Translations under genes and position numbers: made by a program
Source: a virus
Reading direction: 5' to 3' (one strand)
IMG/VR virus record: IMGVR_UViG_3300044712_000950
Span: 1-32,780 of that record
DNA: 32,780 bases
In this document: piece after piece, positions 5,180 through 12,247 of the stretch
Layout of the letters: the number at the start of each line of letters is the position of its first letter
Numbering within the stretch: the first letter of the stretch is position 1
The notes under the pieces: model-generated
Databases searched by the model: none
Told to the model about the DNA's origin: nothing
Seen by the model: the letters and a program-made list of their open reading frames with translations, nothing else

Positions 5180-6750
5180 CCACCTACCTCGAGCAATCGC
5201 TCATCGAACCCAATCCCTACCAGCCGCGCCTCGACATGGACCCCGTCGCGCTCAATCGCCTGGCCGAAGACATCCAGACCAACGGGCTGCTGCAAGCCCC
5301 TGCGGTTCGGCCCATCATGGGCGGCCGTTATCAGATCATCTTCGGCCATCGCCGCGCCGCGGCCTGGAAGATCGCGCACGGCGACAGCCCCTTGCCCTGC
5401 GACATTCGCGAGATGGACGATCGGCAGATGTTCGCCGCCGCGATCGTCGAGAATGATGATCGCGAGAATCTCAATGCCATCGAGCGCGCCAAAGCCCTGC
5501 AACTCTACATGACCAAGTTCGACGCGACGCAGGCTGCAGCCGCCACGCTCTTCGGCCTGAAAGACCAGGCCAGCGTTAGCAATCTATTGCGCCTCTTGCG
5601 GCTGCCCGCCGGCGTGCAGGCCCACGTCGCCACCGGCGATCTGCCCGAGCGCTACGCCCGCGAGATGATCCCGCTGGCCACCCTCGTGCCCGAAAATAAA
5701 CTGATCGAACTGGCCAACCGGATCAGCACGGCTCAAACTCCCGGCGACGCCTCAGCCTATCTGGATTCTGGGCTGGTCGATCTGCTCAACAAATACGCGC
5801 CGCGCCTGAATGTGCATCCCCAGGTCTTTACGCTCGACTGGGATCCGGCAGTGTCCGTCGACGTGGGTGGCACTCCCATGCAGTTGCCCAAGTGCACGGG
5901 CTGCAAGTTCCTGCACAAACGTCGCTACACCGATTACTGTCTGCGGCCCGCTTGCTATAGCGCAAAGGCAGAACTGTTCAGCCAGCAACAAGCCCGCGAG
6001 GTGGCAGCAAAATTCAAAGCCACCATTGCTGAAACCGGCAAGCCCCTCGTCGGCGATCCGAAGACATCCTTCTCAGGTGATACAGCCGATCTATTGGCCA
6101 CCGCACTGAAACAGAAACATGCCGGCATTCTGCTCTTGTCCGTTGCGCCGCAAGGTGGCAATGGCGACTACTGGCGCAGGCAGATCACGGGCAGCGATTG
6201 CGTTGACATCACGCTGGCCGATGGTCACACGCTCGAATCCATCGCCAAAGACCTGGGCAAGAAGAAACCCGCCACCGCCAAATCGCAGCAGGCCACTGCC
6301 AAGAAAGTAGCCGAGAAAGAATCAGTTCTGCGTGACGGCTTCGATAAACTGATGAAGAACACTAAAGCCACCGTTCTGGAGATGCTGCCTTACTTCCGCT
6401 CGACGCTCACGCTGACACCCGCGATCGGTGCCCGCCTGATCGATCGTGACACTTACGCGATCGGCGAATTGTTTGGCAAGAAACATCGCGAGGATCTGGA
6501 GAAGAATCTCAAAGCCAACAAGGCCACCCAGCCGCAGATCGTTGATTCGCTGATTGGCACGCTGCTCTGGGACATCGCCGACAATGTTGGTCCATCCTGG
6601 TTCCGCGACTATAAACCGGAATGCAACCAACAAGTGCGTGATGCCCTGGCCGACTTCGCGCATCAATGCAAAGTCAAACTGCCCGCCGGTTGGGATGCGC
6701 GCCTGAACGGTTCCGTCGAAATTAAACAGGCTAAGCCGAAACGAAAATGA
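5176..6750 (+). CDS. ParB-like nuclease/partition protein with zinc cluster
   Basis: This 524-residue protein is of the ParB/RepB/Spo0J family. The N-terminal ParB domain shows NPYQPR (13-18), GHRRAAA (57-63) and an ENDDRENLN segment (92-100), the family's ENxxREdLn motif. A helix-turn-helix follows (about 112-140, AAAATLFGLKDQASVSNLLRL read across the turn). Around 240-262 is a Cys cluster, C-x2-C-x12-C-x4-C, not part of canonical ParB but seen in phage and plasmid relatives. The remaining 260 residues are Lys-rich and unassigned. ParB-type domains bind CTP in Spo0J/ParB or act as nucleases in others. Here it precedes the replication gene by a four-base overlap, so a role in replication or partition is likely. 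Confidence 0.85.
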   Translation: MTTYLEQSLIEPNPYQPRLDMDPVALNRLAEDIQTNGLLQAPAVRPIMGGRYQIIFGHRRAAAWKIAHGDSPLPCDIREMDDRQMFAAAIVENDDRENLNAIERAKALQLYMTKFDATQAAAATLFGLKDQASVSNLLRLLRLPAGVQAHVATGDLPERYAREMIPLATLVPENKLIELANRISTAQTPGDASAYLDSGLVDLLNKYAPRLNVHPQVFTLDWDPAVSVDVGGTPMQLPKCTGCKFLHKRRYTDYCLRPACYSAKAELFSQQQAREVAAKFKATIAETGKPLVGDPKTSFSGDTADLLATALKQKHAGILLLSVAPQGGNGDYWRRQITGSDCVDITLADGHTLESIAKDLGKKKPATAKSQQATAKKVAEKESVLRDGFDKLMKNTKATVLEMLPYFRSTLTLTPAIGARLIDRDTYAIGELFGKKHREDLEKNLKANKATQPQIVDSLIGTLLWDIADNVGPSWFRDYKPECNQQVRDALADFAHQCKVKLPAGWDARLNGSVEIKQAKPKRK

Positions 6751-7814
6751 CCGCGTTCATCGACCGCCACGATCCCGACGATGTTGCCTGCCGTGAACTC
6801 ACCAGCAAGATCACGCTGCTGGGCACGCTCTGCCTCATCGTCATGCACCAACTTTTTCCACAGCAGATCAGCGGCGAGCGCCTGGCCTATCGCTTCAAAG
6901 TCAGCGACAAACGCAAGACGCTCGATCCGGTTCTCGCCGATCTATGGACCTACGGTTACGCCAGTCACACCGGCACCGATCACTGGCGCATCACCGACAT
7001 CGGCCGCCAGGCCCTCACGTCGCTCATCGCTTCCACGGCCGCTTCCCCGGCGCTGCTTCTAACCAGCGCCTCACCGGCCCAACCGCTGACGACGACCATT
7101 GTGGATAACTCGCCCACATCTGTGGAGAAATCTGCCGGAGAAAATCTCCGCCCTGATCTATCTTCTAATCGATCGATGATCGATCATCAATCAATTGATC
7201 GATCATCGATCATCGAAGAAGAACAGCAGCAGAAAATCTCCTGGCTCGATTCGCACCAGGTCACCGGCGACAAACGTCGCGCCGCGCTGGCCAGCCCGCT
7301 CTGCACCGCCGCCCTGCTAGATGCCTGGCTTCAGCACTGGACGCTCGAAGGCAAGACGGCCAAAGGCGAACCGTTCCGCAGCAAATGGGGACCGCTAAAC
7401 TACGCGCTCACCTGTGCCATCAATGGTGACATTCCCCCTGCTCCCTCTCCAGTGGGAGAGGGCTGGGGTGAGGGCAACGACGACCCGGAGAATATCTCCG
7501 AACCGGAGAAAGTTGAACCGCCATCGAATCCGCTGCCGACGTTTGACGGTGTGCCTATTTTCCAGAACCCGATCAAAATCTGGCAAGCGGCGCAAGGTGA
7601 ACTGCAACTTCAAATGACCCGCGCCACCTTTGATACCTGGGTTAAGAACACCTGCGGCATCGACTACACCAATGACACCATCACTGTCGCCGTTCAAAAC
7701 GAGAATGCCCGTGAGTGGTGGGACACTCGTGTAAAAACCACCGCGCAGCGCATCGTCACCGGCATCATCGGCCAGCACACCGACGTGCGCTTCACCGTCT
7801 GGAGATCAGCATGA
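6747..7814 (+). CDS. Replication initiator: winged helix plus DnaA domain I-like C-terminus
   Basis: This 355-residue protein starts within the previous stop (ATGA). Residues about 20-95 look like a winged helix (GERLAYRFKVSDKRKTLDPVL, then LWTYGYASHTGTDHWRIT split at the wing). A polar linker (110-170) encodes the origin-like repeats. A central helical part follows, and the C-terminal 80 residues resemble DnaA domain I: IKIWQAAQGELQLQMTRATF, DTWVKNT, then ITVAVQNENAREWWDTR and VRFTVW. In DnaA that domain recruits the DnaB helicase. No other replication enzyme is encoded, so this protein probably opens the origin and calls in the host helicase. Repeat family A adds PPAPSPVGEGWGEG near residue 235. 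Confidence 0.8.
   Translation: MTAFIDRHDPDDVACRELTSKITLLGTLCLIVMHQLFPQQISGERLAYRFKVSDKRKTLDPVLADLWTYGYASHTGTDHWRITDIGRQALTSLIASTAASPALLLTSASPAQPLTTTIVDNSPTSVEKSAGENLRPDLSSNRSMIDHQSIDRSSIIEEEQQQKISWLDSHQVTGDKRRAALASPLCTAALLDAWLQHWTLEGKTAKGEPFRSKWGPLNYALTCAINGDIPPAPSPVGEGWGEGNDDPENISEPEKVEPPSNPLPTFDGVPIFQNPIKIWQAAQGELQLQMTRATFDTWVKNTCGIDYTNDTITVAVQNENAREWWDTRVKTTAQRIVTGIIGQHTDVRFTVWRSA
6854..7216. other. Probable replication origin inside the initiator gene
   Basis: TGTGGATAA at 7100-7108 is a perfect DnaA box (reverse complement of TTATCCACA). TGTGGAGAA at 7121-7129 and TTTTCCACA at 6854-6862 each differ by one base. At 7167-7216 lies an AT-richer block with repeated GATCGATCATC (7178-7188, 7197-7207) and overlapping inverted GATC/CGAT units. 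Lambda-type phages place the origin in the initiator gene in the same way. The repeats lie in the polar linker of the protein, where coding constraint is low. Confidence 0.65.
7438..7476. repeat. Dispersed repeat A inside the initiator gene
   Basis: CCCTCTCC, AGT, GGGAGAGGG then CTGGGGTGAGGG is a second family A copy. It is read in frame as APSPVGEGWGEG, so the reading frame is preserved. Confidence 0.75.
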
Positions 7815-8110
7815 GCGAACAAAACCTGACCACCATCCTGGTTCATCTCATCAGTGCCAGCGAAGCAGACGCCGCTCCTAAGATCATCACCCTGCCCCGC
7901 GGCCTCGTGGTGCTCATCAACTCCGCGCCGACTAAATTCACGCTGCGCACCTGGCGCGTCAATCGTGTTCCCGATGTGCAAGAATGGCTAACTTGTTTCA
8001 ACTATCTGCCCGACGGTTATAAACCATCCACCAAACCAGAACCAATTGAAGTCCAGGAGCATAAGCAGATCATGCTTTCTGCATCATGGACCGTGCTCAA
8101 ATTATTTTGA
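7811..8110 (+). CDS. Hypothetical early protein, 99 residues
   Basis: The ATG at 7811 overlaps the previous stop by four bases and has GGAG seven bases upstream. The frame is open further left, but that extension is only a shadow of the initiator gene. The product is soluble, with the segments TILVHLISASEADAAPKI and FTLRTWRVNRVPDVQEWL, and ends in a hydrophobic SASWTVLKLF. There is no Cys cluster or recognisable domain. Its position directly after the initiator suggests a replication accessory role, which is only inference. Confidence 0.65.
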   Translation: MSEQNLTTILVHLISASEADAAPKIITLPRGLVVLINSAPTKFTLRTWRVNRVPDVQEWLTCFNYLPDGYKPSTKPEPIEVQEHKQIMLSASWTVLKLF

Positions 8111-8111
8111 C

Positions 8112-8148
8112 CGTCATGCCCGAACGCGCGAAGCGTGTCGGGCATCCA
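8112..8148. repeat. Dispersed repeat B, copy 1
   Basis: CGTCATGCCCGA, a smaller inner palindrome (ACGCGCGAAGCGTG), then TCGGGCATCCA. The outer arms TGCCCGA and TCGGGCA pair. It sits in the short gap between two early genes, ending at the next ribosome site. Confidence 0.75.
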
Positions 8149-8161
8149 CCAGGAGAACACC

Positions 8162-8410
8162 ATGCCCATCTACCCAACCGCACCCGCCACCGTACACGAA
8201 ACCTTTCGCCTGTCCGATGATTGCACCGGCCTCATCTGGCGCGACAACCCGAAAGGCTGGTCCGGCTGCCTGCGCCAGCCCGCCGGTGACACCAACTTCG
8301 TCGGCCCGTTTCAGACCATCGTCGGCGCGCGCCTGGCCGTCCGCTCAGAATTTGTCACCGGCCTGGCCGCCGCCGTCATCATCGAACCCGCGCACGTGCG
8401 CGGACTGTAA
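8162..8410 (+). CDS. Hypothetical early protein, 82 residues
   Basis: The start at 8162 is fixed by AGGAGAA six bases upstream. The small soluble product (ETFRLSDDCTGLIWRD, WSGCLRQPAGDTNFVGPF, GARLAVRSEFVTGLAAAV) resembles a compact beta domain followed by one helix. I do not recognise its family. It is preceded by repeat B and followed by a 108-base gap with an imperfect hairpin, so it may end a translation cluster. Confidence 0.6.
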   Translation: MPIYPTAPATVHETFRLSDDCTGLIWRDNPKGWSGCLRQPAGDTNFVGPFQTIVGARLAVRSEFVTGLAAAVIIEPAHVRGL

Positions 8411-8417
8411 CAACGAC

Positions 8418-8452
8418 AGTGCGCCCGATCGGGTCGAGTCCGATCGAGCGCA
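8418..8452. terminator. Imperfect hairpin after the 82-residue gene
   Basis: GTGCGCCCGATCGG and CCGATCGAGCGCAC pair with one mismatch around a seven-base loop. There is no T tract, so it is a weak or rho-aided stop, or a message-stability element. Confidence 0.4.
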
Positions 8453-8518
8453 CCTAACCAATCGCCGACCTATCCGGCGCGTGGTCTCACCGCAGTATAC
8501 CACGCCGCTGGAGAGCCA

Positions 8519-9574
8519 ATGAAATCCCAATATAGTGAGGATCCAAAACATATGGCCGACTCCATCCCCGTCATCCGCGAACCATCCGTCAAGACCGTCG
8601 TCAAAGACAACGGCAACCGCACCGCCGTCGAACAATGGCTGCTGCTGACCATCATCCCGTCGGTTGTGCTCTGCCTGTTGTATCTGGCAATTCGCAGCCA
8701 GATGACGACCTCCGCCTGGTACGATCTATTCACCATCACCGGCATCTGTGGCGCGATCTATGGCCTGCTGCGCTTCAGTCGTTGGCATCCGGTCGAACTC
8801 GATCCGACCAAAACCCGCCGCCCGGACGCGGCCCGCATCGGCCTTAACCTGATCGTCAACTCATGGCCGATCTGGATCGCCCTGCTCTGGCAGATCGTCG
8901 TCGTCGAGAACATCTCATACACGCTCTCCGACAACTGGCCGATCGTGCTGGCCTTCATCACGCTGGGCTGCTCCATCTTTGCCACAGCCTTCATCGTGCT
9001 GCGCCTGATCCGCGAACTCAAAGACCCGCTCGCAGGCAACTCCATCGAGATCGGCGTGCGCGAACGCGAGTTAAAGCATGAATTGAAACTGGCCAAACTA
9101 GAAGCCGACAAGAATCGGGGCCGCGCCGAATACGCCCAGGAACTCGAAGAAGAACTCGCCCGCGTCAAAGATGAACTCGCCCGCGCCAAGCGCAGCAGCC
9201 GCGTCATCTATGCCAACCACGGCAGCGCGCGGGGCAACAGCAATCACATCATCGACGACAACGAACGGCTGAATGACTTCGTCTATCGCGCCTTCAGCGG
9301 CGAGCAGCACAAGCGCGATGAGTGGTGCCGCCTGCTCGATCCCGGTGCAAAGACGCTGACTGTCGGCCGCCAACGTTACGATTCGTTTCGCGCCATTCTC
9401 AGCAATGCCGGTCTCTGGGACATGAAACAAGGCCCGGTCAAGACGTTGGAAGAAGCGTGCGAAGCGCTCTCAATCCCCCTCCCCCAGTCTCGGGAGGGCC
9501 GGGCGGGCGGGTGGGCGGGCGAATCCCAGGCAATTTTAGACGCCCAGCCCGTCGATGAAGAGCCGGGGGAGTAG
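8519..9574 (+). CDS. Four-helix membrane protein with coiled coil and cytoplasmic tail
   Basis: This is a 351-residue protein. Four hydrophobic segments lie at about 39-56 (LLLTIIPSVVLCLLYLAI), 66-83, 104-125 and 138-158. A charged coiled coil follows (about 175-225, rich in Glu, Lys and Arg with heptads of Leu). The C-terminal domain (NDFVYRAFSGEQHKRDEWCR, LTVGRQRYDSFRAILSNAGL) looks like a winged-helix or RHH-like fold. A dispersed repeat encodes LPQSREGRAGGWAGE near the end. Start 8519 has GGAGA; an ATG at 8552 with GAGGA is an alternative. It resembles membrane proteins with cytoplasmic DNA-binding tails, so it could tether DNA or the partition system to the membrane, but this is inference. 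Confidence 0.65.
   Translation: MKSQYSEDPKHMADSIPVIREPSVKTVVKDNGNRTAVEQWLLLTIIPSVVLCLLYLAIRSQMTTSAWYDLFTITGICGAIYGLLRFSRWHPVELDPTKTRRPDAARIGLNLIVNSWPIWIALLWQIVVVENISYTLSDNWPIVLAFITLGCSIFATAFIVLRLIRELKDPLAGNSIEIGVRERELKHELKLAKLEADKNRGRAEYAQELEEELARVKDELARAKRSSRVIYANHGSARGNSNHIIDDNERLNDFVYRAFSGEQHKRDEWCRLLDPGAKTLTVGRQRYDSFRAILSNAGLWDMKQGPVKTLEEACEALSIPLPQSREGRAGGWAGESQAILDAQPVDEEPGE
9477..9518. repeat. Related GC-rich dispersed repeat in the membrane-protein gene
   Basis: CCCCCTCCCCC, AGTCT, CGGGAGGG then a CCGGGCGGGC tail. It is like the copy at 19803 and distantly like family A. It is read in frame as IPLPQSREGRAGG. Confidence 0.5.
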
Positions 9575-9583
9575 GGGGGTAGC

Positions 9584-9751
9584 ATGAACACCATCTATCA
9601 CGCTATCGCCCGCCTGCTCTGGCACATCTACCTGATGATCGAGCGACGCAACCATCTCATCACGCCCGATCTGTATCTCGATCGAAACGGTCTACTCTGC
9701 ACGGTCACCGCCGATCACAAAGTCATCCGCTTCGGAGTCCGCCATGAGTAA
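9584..9751 (+). CDS. Small protein of 55 residues
   Basis: This short gene begins MNTIYHAIARLLWHIYLMIE. It has a run of G (GGGGGG) about four bases before its ATG and overlaps the next start by eight bases. The N-terminal half is an amphipathic or membrane-associated helix. The C-terminal half (LYLDRNGLLCTVTADHKVI) looks like two beta strands. It lies between two membrane-protein genes. No family is recognised. Good spacing and overlap argue that it is translated. Confidence 0.55.
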   Translation: MNTIYHAIARLLWHIYLMIERRNHLITPDLYLDRNGLLCTVTADHKVIRFGVRHE

Positions 9752-10295
9752 CATCATGACCATCCTAGCCCTGATGTTTGGCTTCGCCCTGGCCTGCGTG
9801 ATTGGCGTCGTCTACCTGCTCAGCAAGCGGCAGATCAGCGTCGTGCAAAACAACAGCACCAGCGTCACCACCGAACGCACCGACAGCAGCACCGGTGGCA
9901 GCGGCCGCGTCGAGCGCTTCCTGATCAAGTGGACGTTCATCGCGATCGTCGCAGGCCTGGTCATCGCCACACTGGCCAACGCCATCTCTACCGCATCGAT
10001 GTCATTCCCGAATGCTTCTGTCGGGAATCCACAATCCGTCATCGTCGCCACGCCCGCCCCCATGCCCACCGTCGCCGCACCCTCGCTCCCTCTCCCGTTG
10101 GGAGAGGGCCGGGGTGAGGGTGTATCAACCAACCCGCTCACCATCATCATCCCGCTGCTCGCTGGCGCAGTCCTGACTATCTGGGGCTATGCCACCATAA
10201 ACATCATCAAGATCAAACGCGCCCGCCGTCGTGCCTCACCTGCCCAACGCGAAGCGCAACTCGAATCCATGCTCGATCAAATCGAAACACTTTAG
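9744..10295 (+). CDS. Membrane protein with three segments, upstream of the actin-like gene
   Basis: This is a 183-residue protein. Hydrophobic segments lie at about 4-26 (ILALMFGFALACVIGVVYLL), 64-83 (FIAIVAGLVIATLANAIS) and 132-155 (IIIPLLAGAVLTIWGYATI). Repeats B and A have both inserted in the loop between segments two and three (FPNASVGNPQ and LPLPLGEGRGEG). The basic tail (KIKRARRRASPAQREAQLES) is cytoplasmic by the positive-inside rule. It ends ten bases before the actin-like ATPase, so it may anchor that system to the membrane; the link is inference. Confidence 0.65.
   Translation: MSNIMTILALMFGFALACVIGVVYLLSKRQISVVQNNSTSVTTERTDSSTGGSGRVERFLIKWTFIAIVAGLVIATLANAISTASMSFPNASVGNPQSVIVATPAPMPTVAAPSLPLPLGEGRGEGVSTNPLTIIIPLLAGAVLTIWGYATINIIKIKRARRRASPAQREAQLESMLDQIETL
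10001..10031. repeat. Dispersed repeat B within the membrane-protein gene
   Basis: GTCATTCCCGAATGCTTCTG continues as TCGGGAATCCAC. The TTCCCGA and TCGGGAA arms have co-varied from the usual TGCCCGA and TCGGGCA, so base-pairing seems to be conserved. Confidence 0.7.
10087..10123. repeat. Dispersed repeat A within the same gene
   Basis: CCCTCTCCC, GTT, GGGAGAGGG then CCGGGGTGAGGG. It is read in frame as LPLPLGEGRGEG. Confidence 0.75.
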
Positions 10296-10305
10296 GAGAA
10301 CTCAC

Positions 10306-11292
10306 ATGACCGCCAAACGCACCAACCTCAAACTGTACGCCGGACTGCCCATCGGCACGCTCATGGGCGCGGAAGCCGCCGACACTGGCGCCGCCGTTCG
10401 CGCCTTCCTCACCGGGTCGCACACCTGGACCGCCGATGGTCTGGAGTATGCCGTGACGATCGACGACACCATCATCGCCTCGCAACCTGTCGGCGCGATG
10501 TTCGATCACTTGCTGACCATGTCCGGGGAAATGCCGCCCGACAAGCGCGCCCTGTTTCGCGGCGAGATCGGCATCGTCGGGCTGGGCATGAACACCGTCG
10601 ATCTGTTGGTGGTCGCAGCCGGTTCGCCGATCGAGCGCTTCACCGCTGGCGAGACGTTGGGCGTGCGTCGCCTGCTCGACCTGGCCAACCGTGACAACCT
10701 TTACACCCTGGCGGAACTCGACGACCGCCTGCGTGCCGGCACGCTCGACACCGCGCAGGCCTTGCCAATCTGGACCCGCGAAGTCATGGGCCTGATCGAA
10801 GCGCGCTGGTCAAACTTCTTCCGCCGCTTTGGCATCGTCGTCGTCGTTGGGGGTGGCGCGCTGCTGATGCAAGAGGCGATTCGCAAGCGCTTCAATGGCA
10901 AAGCCATCGTGCCGGAAGATCCCGTCATCAGCACGGCGCGCGGGTTGTATAAATACGCCGCCATGAAAGCCGCCAAGACGGGCGACAATCCCGCCAATCT
11001 GCTGGCCTTTGATGCGGGCTATGGCTCGATCAAGTTGTACGGCAAGCGCGGCCCGCTCGTTATGCAGTCGGCCGTGGCCACCAATGGCCAGAAAGCCATC
11101 GGCAAGCAGATCGGCCTCAAGGTCGGCAAGCGGCCGCTGCACATCGTCAACGATCGCGGCAGTTTCTACGTGGGCAACAGCGCGCACCAGTTCGGTCGGC
11201 CGGTCGGCTCGCTCGACTTCGATCGGTTGACCGGCAGCCCGGAGATGTTGGCGCTGCTGCACGGCTCACTCACCAAGTATCTGGCGGACTGA
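10306..11292 (+). CDS. Actin-like ATPase (ParM/StbA class) with circularly permuted motif order
   Basis: This is a 328-residue protein, started at ATG 10306 (AGGAGA eight bases upstream). Residues 8-230 match the second part of an actin-like ATPase: LYAGLPIG (11-17), phosphate-2-like GIVGLGMNTVDLLVV (89-103), adenosine motif VVVGGGALL (179-187) and connect-2-like STARGLYKY (209-217). Residues 232-328 match the first part: phosphate-1 LLAFDAGYGSIK (232-243), the YVGNSA turn (288-293) and LDFDRLTGSPEMLALLHGSL. In canonical ParM, MreB and actin the phosphate-1 part comes first. The usual Asp of phosphate 2 (D-x-G) is Gly here. It is coupled by one base to a ribbon-helix-helix-like gene, as in ParM-ParR cassettes. 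Filament-based DNA segregation or positioning is the likely job. Confidence 0.8.
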   Translation: MTAKRTNLKLYAGLPIGTLMGAEAADTGAAVRAFLTGSHTWTADGLEYAVTIDDTIIASQPVGAMFDHLLTMSGEMPPDKRALFRGEIGIVGLGMNTVDLLVVAAGSPIERFTAGETLGVRRLLDLANRDNLYTLAELDDRLRAGTLDTAQALPIWTREVMGLIEARWSNFFRRFGIVVVVGGGALLMQEAIRKRFNGKAIVPEDPVISTARGLYKYAAMKAAKTGDNPANLLAFDAGYGSIKLYGKRGPLVMQSAVATNGQKAIGKQIGLKVGKRPLHIVNDRGSFYVGNSAHQFGRPVGSLDFDRLTGSPEMLALLHGSLTKYLAD

Positions 11293-11513
11293 TGCCACGC
11301 CCACGTCGCAGCGGCCGCCACATCTGGCAGATCAAACTCACCCTCATTGAAGGTGAAGATGATGATCTGCTGGCGCTAAAAGCGCACACCGAGCGCGGCG
11401 ATGGCGCAGCCACCATCAAGCAAACACTGCGCGCGGGCGGCCTGGTCACGGCCTCCGGTCCCATCGACGACACCGCCGCCATCGAAGCCTCTCTGGATAA
11501 CCTGATGATCTAA
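11292..11513 (+). CDS. Small ribbon-helix-helix-like partner of the actin-like ATPase
   Basis: This 73-residue protein overlaps the actin-like gene by one base (TGATG), so the two are translated together. After a basic N-terminus (MPRPRRSGRHIWQ) it shows a strand IKLTLIEGEDDDLLAL and helices (TERGDGAATIKQTLRAG). This suits a ribbon-helix-helix fold of the ParR or CopG kind. An acidic tail follows (PIDDTAAIEASLDNLM). In plasmid type II systems ParR binds the centromere and caps ParM filaments through its C-terminus. The analogy rests on gene order, size and fold pattern, not on close similarity. Confidence 0.6.
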   Translation: MPRPRRSGRHIWQIKLTLIEGEDDDLLALKAHTERGDGAATIKQTLRAGGLVTASGPIDDTAAIEASLDNLMI

Positions 11514-11515
11514 GC

Positions 11516-11552
11516 GAATCGGGTAGCACGTTTCAAACATGCTACCCGATTC
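11516..11552. promoter_or_regulatory. 13-bp perfect hairpin between the segregation genes and the next gene
   Basis: GAATCGGGTAGCA and TGCTACCCGATTC pair perfectly around an 11-base loop, CGTTTCAAACA. It begins two bases after a stop codon and ends directly before the AGGAGA ribosome site of the gene at 11565, with no T tract. It could be a processing or stability hairpin, a protein-binding site, or a centromere-like site for the RHH protein. Confidence 0.5.
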
Positions 11553-11564
11553 AGGAGAACGACA

Positions 11565-11984
11565 ATGACCACTGCTACCATTCTCGAAACCAGTCCACGC
11601 GCCGCCGATTGGCAAAAAGTATTTGGCCGGCTGCGTGATATCCCGCTTAAGTCTCCGTTTCCGCTAGCGATCAATGTTCCAGGCAAGCCCGGTGTCATGG
11701 CCTACTTTCTTGACCTCGCCACGCTTACAGATGACGAACGTGCTCGCTTGATCGATCACATCGCAGAACGGTTCGCAATTCAACGCGACCAGGTCGCGAT
11801 CGATATCGGCGCGGCGGGCGTCCCGGTATTGGCCGAAGATGTTTTAATCTCTATCCCGCAGGACCTGGCCCTGTCCATGAGCGAGTGGGATTATGAGGAA
11901 GACGATGATGATGAATGCCCATGCGGCTGCGAAGGCGATGACTCGAAATGTGTGTACGTTCCTTCTTGGGGGAAACGACAATGA
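11565..11984 (+). CDS. Hypothetical protein with acidic Cys-rich tail
   Basis: This is a 139-residue protein with a good ribosome site (AGGAGA). The first 110 residues are a normal mixed fold (WQKVFGRLRDIPLKSPFPL, LATLTDDERARLIDHIAERF). The end is striking: YEEDDDDECPCGCEGDDSKC, an acidic run with C-x-C-x-C and a further Cys, which may bind metal. Codon use seems slightly more AT-rich than in neighbours. The family was not recognised. It is coupled to the next gene by a four-base overlap. Confidence 0.65.
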   Translation: MTTATILETSPRAADWQKVFGRLRDIPLKSPFPLAINVPGKPGVMAYFLDLATLTDDERARLIDHIAERFAIQRDQVAIDIGAAGVPVLAEDVLISIPQDLALSMSEWDYEEDDDDECPCGCEGDDSKCVYVPSWGKRQ

Positions 11985-12154
11985 GCGTTTTGTATTTCAT
12001 CACCGAAGAAGGAAACAACTGGGCAACTATGAAGCTTACCGTGAAGAAGGGCGGCGACGCCAATGCGGTGATCGAATGGGCAAAGAAAAACGGCTGGCAG
12101 AGCGTCACGAAAAAAGAGTGTGACGTGTTCAAAGAGAAGCACGCCAAGAAGTAA
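11981..12154 (+). CDS. Small basic protein of 57 residues
   Basis: The start ATG overlaps the previous stop (ATGA) and follows GGGGGAAACG. The product begins MSVLYFITEEGNNWATMKLT and continues with helices rich in Lys (AVIEWAKKNGWQSVTKKE, KEKHAKK). There is no cysteine cluster apart from one Cys. It may bind nucleic acid, judging only from charge. Family unknown. Confidence 0.6.
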   Translation: MSVLYFITEEGNNWATMKLTVKKGGDANAVIEWAKKNGWQSVTKKECDVFKEKHAKK

Positions 12155-12160
12155 ACGCCG

Positions 12161-12208
12161 CATGTCCGCAGACATCACATCGTAGGGGCAGACCCGTGTG
12201 TCTGCCCC
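12161..12208. repeat. CATGTC palindrome plus GGGGCAGAC hairpin
   Basis: CATGTCCGCAGACATC (12161-12176) is the palindrome also found at 5140 and 25445. It is followed by GGGGCAGAC, CCGTGT, GTCTGCCCC (12185-12208), a perfect nine-base stem typical of chromosomal dispersed repeats. Together they fill the gap 12155-12247. Confidence 0.65.
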
Positions 12209-12247
12209 ATTGAATCCATCACATACAATCACAGGAGATCGAACCCA

